A DNA stretch of 64,000 bases. Origin: Stichopus chloronotus (taxonomy: Eukaryota; Echinodermata; Holothuroidea; Aspidochirotida; Stichopodidae). Below are positions 36,801-45,908 of the stretch, in pieces. The notes beneath the pieces were generated by a model. It made no database searches. It was not told where the DNA came from and worked only from the letters and a program-made list of their open reading frames with translations. Location: NCBI GenBank assembly GCA_021234535.1, contig SFZH01000008.1:19135358-19199357 (forward strand), given 5' to 3'. The position numbers were made by a program, and so were the translations under genes. Within the stretch, counting starts at the first letter, position 1. Each line of letters opens with the position of its first letter.

Positions 36801-39800
36801 TTTTGACTTATATGACAGGGCTGAACATTAAGGATTGTCCCATTGCCTGGGGGATGTAGAAATTTATCAGGGCAAGTGAATTCTGAATACCACTTGTTCC
36901 ACTGGCCAAGTTGTTTTTACTGTAAAATTGATGTTCTGCCCTGTATATGTCTGATTGCTGTACTTCTTTCCTGTGTATAATCCAGCAACTGTAGGATGAA
37001 ACCCTTACATCTATCTGACTGTTATGCATTTGGCATATTTCTGTGGAGGAAGCAGTTTGCTGAAGAGTGATTCCTCTTGTTACATTTTTAATTTGTTGTC
37101 TATGAAGAGAATCAATGCTGTTCACAAAACTGGTTTTGATTCGAGGACTGGTTAAAAGCAGTTTTGGTGTGAATCAGTCGTAAAATTTTTGCAAAACTGA
37201 AAAGCTTGTTGCTGAAAGAAATGTGGTCGCTGACCAATGGTGATTCAACTTCCTTTTAAAGCAATCCACTGTGCTATGCGTTACACAACTCTTGGCATCA
37301 AAGATCACTACCGTATAAACTATCTCAACAATCGTAGAATTCATTTGTTGATTGTGGTCTACAAAGTTTGCAAGGAAAAAAATGTTCTACAGTTGCTGCA
37401 AGAACCCCTAGTCAATGCGAAACTGTGTTCTTCGTGTCCGCTGTACTCTGGAGGGAAAATAAATCATGCCCACCAACACACATTTTAGGCTTGTGACTGG
37501 TGAACAACAATACAGTCACAGAAGCAAAGCTTGATTCCGCTATGTCTCTATGAGTTTGTAAAGGATATGGGTTTTCAGCTGTCAGTCACGACATGTGGGT
37601 GCGTGGTCTAGTGTACAAGTGTGTCTCCTGTGACCATCGAAGAAAATTCTGCCATCGAAACTGTGCCTTAAATCTCTCGCTTCGATTGACAAATTACTGC
37701 GCTATAATGTACTGCACTTCATAGCCTACAAAGTGACACTACTTTCTGTGTAAGGGACATGATGTAGGATTGAAATATTCTGTGAGCCAATGATAAAAAG
37801 TTTTGTTCACAAGCTCGCCCAAACCAAAAAAATGTGTAAATATTGCTGGATTTCTTCTTGTGTACAAACTGTACGCTGGAAAATCTTTTTCTTCTTGTTT
37901 GTATGTTCTTTTCCCTTGGTCGATACGCAGTAGTAGTGGACCTGCCGGTGTGCACTTACCAATCACAGCTTGTGTGTGTTAGTACTTAGTAAAGTGTTTT
38001 GTTTGAAGGATGTATCATTTACATGAGGTAGAAGATGAGACAAGAAGCTGATTCATTCCTCCTCTTTCTGCTTGAAAAAGGTGCTCAAAAGAAAACTGCT
38101 TGCACAGATGTCATTTAACAGTTAACATAGGCTGGTGCATAGCCTGCACCGCATATTGTGCTCACTGCGCGTGTGTAGTAGGGCGATATCTACACAAACA
38201 TAATATGTATGGTCATTGCACTTTCCAAAACAGATGAAAAGTTGAAAACCAGTATCTTACAGCCACAAAACCAAGTTTTTGTTTCTCACCAACTGTCCCA
38301 GTGTCAATGAGAAATTGAGTAATTGATAACAGCACTCCTTGGTCTATTTACTCATTCCATTGCCACTGCAGTCTTAAAAGGAAAAAAAGACAGTTCAGTG
38401 CTTTTGTTTAACTGCTGTTTTACGTAAATGCCATTAAATGGGTAGTAGATGCCATAGTCACCTGTGCTGAGTAATTATTTGGCAAACCTCTAGTCATTTC
38501 CTCTGATCGTGATGATATGACTACAGTAACTTTGGCGTGAATTTAAAATTTTACGTGAATGATGCTCTTCCACCTATTGCAAACTTCTGTAGTTTAACAT
38601 GTACCTTTCGTTATGTCCTGCTGTAATTTTTTTTGGAGTTTGTTTCAAGGGGAGGAACCAATAACCGAAGGTTAATCGACGCTGGACCGTGCATTAAACA
38701 GAGTTCATTGCACGATCAGGGATTAATGCTATCACTGGATGCACTCTTGATGGAGCCCTTGCACATTGCACAAGTAAACACAGACCGTGCAGTTTCCTCT
38801 GTTATTAAATGCACATTACCAGTGTTGATTAATCTTGTTCGTTTACACGCAGCAAGATTTTGATGCAAAAGACAAAAACAAAAGGAACTTTGTGTTTGTT
38901 AATGGCCACATTTTTATTGAAAACAAACCTCGAGAACAAGTAATGCCATTGCCATGGTAACAATGTTCGTGTGTGGTTGACAAAGTAGGACCATTATTTT
39001 GTACATCATGACATAAGATAGCAGATGACAAAACACTGTCGATCGATGGTTCATCTTGTTCATCAGCAGGTGATTTTACCCTTGAATTACTATGGGGTTA
39101 TCTAAGAATAAACCACGGTCACCTGACTGTATTGGGCCAATGGGAGTTGAGGATTCCTTTGCAAGTATGAATGAACAATCCTTAAAAGTATTTATCCAGG
39201 CTTCATTATTTTTACGCTACTTCAGCCAAGAAAGAACAACCTGTGGAGCAGAGGGAAGACAGCAAAGAAAACAAAGTTCAGATTGATAGTGCAGGCAGTG
39301 ACGTCGTTGGCTCACGAGAGGATGCTACAGGTGAGAGTCTCCCTCATCTTCTGGCTTCATCAGACTCTTCATCAGAGAGTTCATCCCAGTCTGGCAGTCT
39401 GGTGGATTTTGGTGGTCATTTAGAGTCTGATGGAGTCACCAGTGACTTCCCCGCATCTGCCCAGGGAGAGGCGACTGCGATGGCCGAGAGAGAGGAACTC
39501 ATCAAAAGGTTGAAACCTACATTGGAAGATGACCTAGCCCCTCTCATGAGCTTGAAGGAAGAAGAATATGAGGTAAGAGGGCAGCAGACTAATTGTCTTA
39601 CAATATTGTGTTCGTTATAAGTGTTTCATCATTTGTTTGTGTCATATTTTTGAAGTTCTGTTCTGTTAGTCAATGCATCTCAGAACTGTTCAGTATTTAG
39701 TGTTCAACGGACTTTGCGTCGTAAAGTTTAGCACTGTTCAGCAGACTCTTCATCCTTAAAGTGGCGACAAGTCTTTGCACGATAAGTGTTCACTTGAAGT

Positions 39801-40665
39801 GTTTAACAGACTGCACCTCCTTCATATTGTGGTGACTTTTGCTCTCCCAGTAAATTTCTTCAATCCTCCGGTCATTGGCCTAGCACATGCATACTTATTA
39901 ACCTCCACTAATGTGACATGCATGTCTTTTCTGGACTGTTTTCCGTTAGTCTTACATTGTCTTCACATTAACATTTCTGCATCTGTCACATGTGCTAAGT
40001 CTCAAGTGATCTTTTTTGGTTTTGAGAGGATTGATTACAGCAATTACAATAAGCTTCCTGTGTGAAATTTCAATTCTTGTACACTGTGAAGTCTGCTAAT
40101 TCACATTATCACAGTGAAGTTCTCGGTTTCATCTCACAAAAATGAACAACGGCATCAGTGTATGGAGTCATCCCACAGATTCAGCCTGGGCCTTCTCTTA
40201 GCAAGGGGATGTTTTTAATTGTGACATCTTGTGTTTAATGGCTGTAATATTTGGACCAAATAAGGATTGCTACATACTAACCAAAACTCTTTTGAAGATC
40301 CTTCCTTGAGTGTGATGTGTCAGAAATTATATGGACGTGATCACACTACTGGCAAATATTCCAAAACTTTAGAAAGATGACCGTAGGAATTGTGGTGTAG
40401 TAATCGCCAGCTGTTGACGTTTTTTTGTACTCCTAGCATTTTTAGAGATCATTGCATATGGCCCTCAATATCTGATCTTCTAATTCCATTGTTAGGACAT
40501 ATCACCTTTTGTCTTCTTGTGTTTGTGCAGGTTCTATTGATGAAGGGTGCTCTCAGTGAACTTGGCGTTCCATCTCAAAGTATAGAAGATGCAGAGAAAT
40601 ACTGCAAGGACCAAATGAAGAGTTTGAAAAGAAAAAGGGAGCTAATGGAATACTTTAAGCCATAG
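30464..40665 (+). CDS. DFFA: DNA fragmentation factor subunit alpha (ICAD/DFF45), 5 exons
   Basis: ICAD chaperones and inhibits the caspase-activated DNase CAD; caspase cleavage of ICAD releases the nuclease during apoptosis. Exons: 30464-30803, 35422-35531, 36597-36759, 39226-39572 and 40531-40665. All are GT-AG with matching phases, giving about 364 residues (human 331). The CIDE-N domain spans about residues 32-98 and includes EEDGTIVDDDYLESLP. DETD at residues 105-108 matches the human caspase-3 site DETD117. Exon 2 (VFQAAVKKLK..IGAVVLLSQCELQ) and exon 3 match the middle ICAD domain. Exon 4 is a serine/acid-rich linker, and exon 5 ends in a basic helix (MKSLKRKRELMEYFKP). The ATG at 30464 follows a strong acceptor (TTTCATTTCAG, ending 30454), so the first coding exon probably has a 5' UTR exon upstream, which I could not locate. 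Confidence 0.9.
31230..31900. repeat. Degenerate ~140-bp repeats carrying AGGTCA motifs
   Basis: Successive units share TATCTCAAGA-, GATACTT- and ACCAGAGGTCAAACxCTGAAAA-type blocks. Two units contain the perfect direct repeat AGGTCAAAGGTCA (31429-31441 and 31570-31582, 141 bases apart). Others (near 31272, 31713, 31862) are eroded. Confidence 0.8.
35140..35345. repeat. Diverged short repeats with GGTGGTTACA motifs
   Basis: Motifs CATGGTGGTTACAG, GTAGTGGTTACAG, CATGGCGGTTATAC and AAGGTGGTTACAC recur about every 50-60 bases just upstream of DFFA exon 2. Confidence 0.55.
36131..36205 (+). repeat. tRNA-derived (SINE-like) sequence in DFFA intron 2
   Basis: Contains the D-arm-like ACTCAGTTGTCAGAGCG followed by CCCGCTTTCCAA and a perfect B box, GGGTTCGACTCC. 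The loop TTTCCAA would give a TCC (Gly) anticodon, but the anticodon stem does not pair, so it is not a working tRNA. It is either a SINE head or a tRNA pseudogene. Confidence 0.55.
36760..39225. other. DFFA intron 3
   Basis: About 2.5 kb with no recognised coding exon or repeat. The donor is weak (TGGG|GTAAAC) but is the only one that fits the phase. Confidence 0.45.
39226..39572 (+). CDS. DFFA: DFFA exon 4: acidic/serine-rich linker
   Basis: Phase 1 to phase 0. It encodes KKEQPVEQREDSKENK, then a serine run (SSDSSSESSSQSGS) and LVDFGGHLESDG, then MAEREELIKRLKPTLEDDL, which resembles the C-terminal helical domain. The human second caspase site (DAVD224) is not present as such. LESD before Gly is the nearest caspase-like tetrapeptide. 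Confidence 0.85.
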
Positions 40666-42420
40666 GCCGGTTCTCTCCACCTCTTTAATATCCATGGTTA
40701 GTTCTGTGTCACAACTCCAGCATTATGTTGTATTCATCAGCTTTGTGGTGCAACTTTTCAAGGCCAATTATGCTTATATTGAAATCTGAAAAGAGAAGTG
40801 ACGTTTGTACATATTCGTTTTGGAAACTTAAAAATGACAGAAACGTTTCCTCAAGAGTGAGGTCATTCCTGTTTGCTTCAAATCAACTCTCTGGATAAAG
40901 TAAGCAAGCAGATGAAAGTTAAATTGAAACAACTACACAACAGGGATGCTGTTGCAGAGCAAAGTTTAGAACGATAAGGTTAGTTTGTAAGAGGTGGGGG
41001 GGGGGGGGGAATGGAAAGTAGGTTGTGAGGACAGAATTGAGGGGATGTTTTTATATTGACGTATATTGACATTCTTCAAGTCTGTTGAGCAGTACTTACC
41101 AAGTTTAGTCATCTTCTAATCACATTCCATGTAACATGTACAAGATGCCAAGACTTGGCCAACAATTGGAAATTTCTTGATTTTGCTATCATGTCCTGCA
41201 GCAGTTTCAAAATCGATGTTACAACATACATAACTGAAATACTTCACACATTTTCTGCATGGAATGATCCTACCATTTTCAAATGCTACCTAAGATGTCA
41301 GAAAATTTTGAAACTATTCACTGCATTTTGGAATGTGATACTGGCTATTTTAAATGCTGTATATTCTTCAAGTATTATGGTGAATTTACAAGTGTTGGTT
41401 GCATCAGGATTGGTCATCAAATTCCAAGCTAAGTTGAAAGAACAATTGCATGGCACATTTTTCCTGCTGAAAGTTCACAAGTTTGATTGCAAAGTAATAT
41501 GAGTTTCCAATTTCAACAAAACAGGAGCTGGAGGAAATATTTTTCAAGTATGTTTTGATTGTGCTCATATTTGCTTCCCAACTGTGCTTTTAAATAGTTA
41601 ATTTCTGGTTGTGTTTACATGTTCTGTTGCTAGTACTGTGTGCGACATTTACAACTCAATATCTAAATTTGTAATCAAGACTGATGTAATCAAAACTGAT
41701 GTAATCAAAACAATGTAACCAAAACTGAAATGTCTAAAAATGTAATAGTATATTTAACGTTATTGTAAGATGAAGGTCAAACTGAACTATACAGATGAAT
41801 GTATCTGAAACATAATCATGGCTGCTTCACAATCTTGCACAAAACCCTTGTCCATTTTTTGGCAAGTTACAGTATTTGCTGTAAGTCAATGTTTCATGGA
41901 ATTGGAAATCAGTCTCCACTGCTTGCTATGTATTCTTGAGCATCTTCAGTGTAGATACCCTGTGGTTAGCAAATGTGGTCCTTGTTGTAAAACATGAGTT
42001 ATATTTTGTTTCTTTAGAGAGGGGGGCACTATGAGTCGTTTTTGAAAAATTGACTTAACTTTTCCCAAACCTGTAAGCTGTCAAGTTTCCATCACATACT
42101 AATGGAAAATGGTGAAAGTAAGAAGATCCCCTTGTGTCACATACAAATGAGCGGTAATTTGTATTTGCTAAATTTGTGTTGTTCTTTTTGATTTGTGACA
42201 AGACACTTTCACATTAGTTTTTTATTTTGCACATGACCAGTACAAGCCAGGGTTAAAAAAATTCAAATATCTTGACAGTTCTCCTAACTGTTGGATGTGT
42301 AAAATTATGGCTAGATTATGCTAATTATGAGCATTGTCTTGTGATTTTACCCTCCAAAATTCTTGATAATTTGTTGATATAAACTTAATTTGCAGCTTGT
42401 TTATCAACTCAAATTACTAT
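40666..42420. other. DFFA 3' UTR and flanking DNA
   Basis: Contains a poly-G tract near 40997 and a short repeat of GATGTAATCAAAACT near 41690-41715. No canonical AATAAA is obvious, and open frames here have no domain. The retrotransposon begins directly after it. Confidence 0.4.
42417..42420. repeat. Target-site duplication of the LTR retrotransposon, left copy (CTAT)
   Basis: CTAT precedes the 5' LTR and recurs at 51194-51197 after the 3' LTR. Four-base duplications are common for Ty3/Gypsy elements. Confidence 0.75.
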
Positions 42421-43124
42421 TGTAAAATGCCGTTCGTAGAATAGACATCGTATTAAACCCTTATGTATATTCATTATGCTAGTATGTAGAACGATCGGTG
42501 AAATCGTAAAGTCTTGCTTTTATTAAGTTCATACGTACGAGTGAGCCCTACAGACGTGAGACCCGTCCATACGTGCTCGTACGAGCGTGCGGATGGTCGT
42601 ACGTGCGTGTTTCGGGGCGTACGTACGTACGTGCGTGCGCGCCTCCGTCCATACGTACGTGCGTGCATGCGTACGTACGTAAGTACGTACGTACGTACAT
42701 ACGTGCGTGCGTGGAGTCGAGACATACCTACGTACGTGAGCTGCGTGTTAGTTCTGTCGTTGCCTTGTGATGTTTACTAGTCGACTATCAGTTTCGTTGT
42801 GATTTGCCTGTATTGTTAATTAGTTGGCCACGCCCACTAGTAGGGAGTGATACCCAATAAGGTCACTTGCATTTCACAGACAACCCCCCTGTAGCCAATA
42901 GGAATAGGGTATGGATTATTTTGTTTGTTATTTCGTATTATTTACTTGTTTATTTGGTATAAATACCAGTGTATTCTTGCCATTTTGTGTGTCTTATTCT
43001 GCCCTGGATGTGATAATATATCGCACCGCCAATCTGAAACTCATGTTGTGTCTTATTTCCAAGAGTTAAGTTCTGGCCTTAACAACGGATTTCCCATCAC
43101 TTTCACCCGCCTCGGCACGCTACA
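42421..43124 (+). repeat. 5' LTR (704 bp)
   Basis: Begins TGTAAAATGC and ends CACGCTACA. Positions 42530-42735 are rich in ACGT and GTGCGT words. A TATA box (TATAAATA, 42958-42965) marks the likely promoter, with U3 to its left and R/U5 to its right. Confidence 0.95.
42958..42965 (+). promoter_or_regulatory. LTR TATA box
   Basis: TATAAATA within GGTATAAATACC, about 165 bases before the LTR end; the identical box is at 51027-51034 in the 3' LTR. Confidence 0.65.
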
Positions 43125-43128
43125 ACTT

Positions 43129-43146
43129 TGGTGGTAAGCGGTGGGA
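43129..43146 (+). other. Candidate primer-binding site
   Basis: TGGTGGTAAGCGGTGGGA starts four bases after the 5' LTR with TGG, the complement of a tRNA 3' CCA. The priming tRNA was not identified. Confidence 0.5.
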
Positions 43147-43214
43147 TACATCTGGAGACAAGTTAAATTTATTTAACTTTTCATGCAGACCAACACTTAG
43201 GGGGTTTACAGAAA

Positions 43215-45908
43215 ATGGATAAAGGAGAGGATATTTCATCAAATGAGTGCGAGAAGGAAGTGGGATCACCCTGCAACGGACAGCGGGAAAGCGCCACGGC
43301 GACCCCGCTAGTACGGGAGGAATGTACTAGTTGTGGCGTGACACGACCTTGGTCGGCTCCCCCCGGATCTATCGAGGAGATAGAGGGAAATGCGTATAGG
43401 AATCCAAACGATGGAGGAAATACGAAAAAAGAGGACCAGGAGTTGAGTGCAAATAAACAGCACGTAAGCCCGGGTCGGAGTGAACACGTACCCCACACAG
43501 GACACGTACGGGAAAGCGAGTACGTACGTAGCGGGGATGCTACGAGTACAGTGCGTACGAGGCCTTACGTGTGTGATGAAAGTTACAACGGAGTAACAGG
43601 ATACGTACGGGAAGGCGAGTACGTACGTAGCGGGGATGCTACGAGTACAGTGCGTACGAGGCCTTACGTGTGTGATGAAAGTTACAACGGAGTAACAGGA
43701 TACGTACGGGAAGGCGAGTACGTACGTAGCGGGGATGCTACGAGTACAGTGCGTACGAGGCCTTACGTGTGTGATGAAAGTTACAAAGGAGTAACAGGAT
43801 ACGTACGGGAAGGCGAGTACGTACGTGGCGGGGATGCTACGAGTGCAGTACGTACGAGGCCTTACGTATGCGATAACAACTGCAACTACAGATTTACTGA
43901 AATGGAAACCTTGTATCCTGAACTTAGGAGAGACCACACGGTGGCCAGGAGTACGCCCCAAAACATGGGCAAGTACATGAATGATTCCAGCTTGGAACAG
44001 CGAATGGTCCACCCCAGGAATTATGATACGGAACCATGGCAGAGGAGAATGCCACTTACCCCCCTCCTGGGAAGGGGCGAACGAAATTACGAGGACCATG
44101 AGGAGCGACGGAACGTTAGACATTCCGCGCGCAGGGTAGAGGATAATTACCTCTTTAACGAGAGAATTCGGAAACCCATAATGTTACCGGAAAAATTTGA
44201 CGGATCGAAACAGGCTTGGGAGGACTATCATGTTCACTTTGAACACATCTCAACTATAAACCAATGGGAGCTAATGGAAAAAGTTAGTTTCTTAGGAGCT
44301 AGCTTGCACGGGGAAGCACAACGGGTGTTTTCTGACCTGTCACCCGACCAAAGAATGAATTATGGAGCAGTTGTGGCTGCAATGAATAGGCGGTTTGGAA
44401 CAGGTCAACAGGGACTTATATACCGGGTGCAGCTACAAAATCGTACTCAGGATAGTAACGAAACCGTAGTAGAACTAGGTCAATCGATCAAAAGGCTGGC
44501 AAGTAAGGCGTACAGTGGAACAAGCCAGGAATTTGTGATCGACGTGTTCAGGAATGCCCTTAGGGACCCGGAGTTAAAGAGGCACGTATATCAGGCCCGC
44601 CCGACGACACTGGAAGAAGCGGTGTGTGTCGCGGCTGAAATGGAGGAATATTTGAAAGCCGAGAGGCAGAGAACGAACAAAAGAAGGGAAAACATTCGAT
44701 CGGTGAATACTACAGCACACACCGATGCTACGAGCGAGCTTGGTGACCTTAAAGAGGAGATATGCAAGCTTGTTCGTGGCGAGGTGTCGAAGGCTGTCGA
44801 GGAATTAAAGAAGGGCGACAGAAAGAAGGAAAGTCGTCCAAAGAGAAGCCAGGATAGGAAGGCCCGAGTGGAATGTTGGAATTGCCATGAACTTGGCCAC
44901 TATTCTAATGAATGCCCTAAACCTAAAATTGAAGAGGAAGCGGATAAGAACGCAAAAGTAGAAAATACCAAGGAGGAGGAAAAAGAAAAGTCGTTTAGCT
45001 GCGGGATGAGGATTACTCCCGCACCTAAGCGATCTCGGGGACTCTTTGTTAACGGAGAGATATGTGGAAAAACAGTTAACTTATTAGTTGACACTGGATC
45101 GACGGTCACAATTCTGACGGAAGAGATATTCCATTCCCTCCCCGGAGAAAAGAAACCGGAAGTGGAATCTGTCGAATTCAATCTAGGAGTTGCGAACAAA
45201 ATGGAAGTGCAACCACTTGGATTGATCCGAACAAGCTTAAAACTGTCGGATTTTGAAGTTGATCAGGATGTCGTCGTTGCGGAGGTAGACGTGGATGGAA
45301 TGCTTGGATTGGATTTCCTAGAGAAATATGGAGCTTCCTGGAACTGGGAAGCACGATGTTTAGAGCTTGGGGGAACCAGAGTACCCTTCACAGTAGAGGA
45401 AGGGGAGCCCAGGTCTAGGCAAGTAAAGTTGATCTCAGATGAAATCGTACCGGCAGGACATGAATCTATCTTATTGGGACGAATTTCTGGAGCCAAGGGA
45501 GTGGAGACATGGGGAGCCTTGTCCCCTCTTTCCAAATTCGAAGAACGAATCGGACTTGCTGTCGGGAGTACCCTGGTGGATGCCCGCAGGGGGACAGTGG
45601 CGATCCGAGTTTTCAATCTCACGAAACAGGACATACCCCTGTATAGGGGTACACACGCTGCCATGTTTGACCCTGTTGTCGAGGTCCACGAGAAACTGGA
45701 ATCCGGGCATGGTCCGAAGGAGAGATTGGCAATGGTGGTCGAGCAGGGGGGCCACGGGAAAGCGATACCGGACCACCTAATGACCTCATTGGTACACTGC
45801 CACCACACCTTACGGACGAGGAACGGAAAAATGTGGAGGAGTTGCTTAAACGGTATCACTGCGTTTTTGCTAAAAGCGACGATGAATTCGGACGCACAAA
45901 CCTCGTAA
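43215..45908 (+). CDS. Gag-protease polyprotein of the Ty3/Gypsy element
   Basis: 897 codons. After a polar N-terminus come four tandem 33-residue repeats (residues 97 to about 225) of YVREGEYVRSGDATS type. Next is a capsid-like region (about 324-480, starting LPEKFDGSKQAWEDY), a CCHC zinc knuckle (CWNCHELGHYSNEC, residues 554-567) and a retropepsin with DTGS at 626-629 and GMLGLDF further on. It forms the particle, binds RNA and cleaves the polyprotein. The frame runs past the point near 45779 where similarity moves to the pol frame, so its last 40 or so codons are probably not native. The Met at 43215 is the first in frame after the LTR. Confidence 0.93.
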   Translation: MDKGEDISSNECEKEVGSPCNGQRESATATPLVREECTSCGVTRPWSAPPGSIEEIEGNAYRNPNDGGNTKKEDQELSANKQHVSPGRSEHVPHTGHVRESEYVRSGDATSTVRTRPYVCDESYNGVTGYVREGEYVRSGDATSTVRTRPYVCDESYNGVTGYVREGEYVRSGDATSTVRTRPYVCDESYKGVTGYVREGEYVRGGDATSAVRTRPYVCDNNCNYRFTEMETLYPELRRDHTVARSTPQNMGKYMNDSSLEQRMVHPRNYDTEPWQRRMPLTPLLGRGERNYEDHEERRNVRHSARRVEDNYLFNERIRKPIMLPEKFDGSKQAWEDYHVHFEHISTINQWELMEKVSFLGASLHGEAQRVFSDLSPDQRMNYGAVVAAMNRRFGTGQQGLIYRVQLQNRTQDSNETVVELGQSIKRLASKAYSGTSQEFVIDVFRNALRDPELKRHVYQARPTTLEEAVCVAAEMEEYLKAERQRTNKRRENIRSVNTTAHTDATSELGDLKEEICKLVRGEVSKAVEELKKGDRKKESRPKRSQDRKARVECWNCHELGHYSNECPKPKIEEEADKNAKVENTKEEEKEKSFSCGMRITPAPKRSRGLFVNGEICGKTVNLLVDTGSTVTILTEEIFHSLPGEKKPEVESVEFNLGVANKMEVQPLGLIRTSLKLSDFEVDQDVVVAEVDVDGMLGLDFLEKYGASWNWEARCLELGGTRVPFTVEEGEPRSRQVKLISDEIVPAGHESILLGRISGAKGVETWGALSPLSKFEERIGLAVGSTLVDARRGTVAIRVFNLTKQDIPLYRGTHAAMFDPVVEVHEKLESGHGPKERLAMVVEQGGHGKAIPDHLMTSLVHCHHTLRTRNGKMWRSCLNGITAFLLKATMNSDAQTS
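43503..43886 (+). repeat. 99-bp tandem repeats inside gag
   Basis: Copies start at 43503, 43602, 43701 and 43800 with exact 99-base spacing, so the frame is kept; the fourth is truncated. Each holds GAGTACGTACGT, part of a self-complementary run also frequent in the LTRs. Copies 2 and 3 are almost identical, indicating recent expansion. Confidence 0.95.

Noticed and set aside
41155..41502. 115-codon frame downstream of DFFA
   Set aside because: No domain and AT-rich composition like the surrounding 3' flank.
42474..42780. Open frames on both strands in the LTR (YVRTYVR-type repeats), also at 50543-50849
   Set aside because: Simple ACGT repeat has no stops; LTR promoter DNA rather than protein coding.
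43503..43886. Regularly spaced repeats considered as a CRISPR array
   Set aside because: The 99-bp units are contiguous, in frame and part of gag in an animal genome; no spacers.
43308..44123. 271-codon minus-strand frame inside gag
   Set aside because: Mirror of the gag repeats; gag on the plus strand has protein-family matches throughout.
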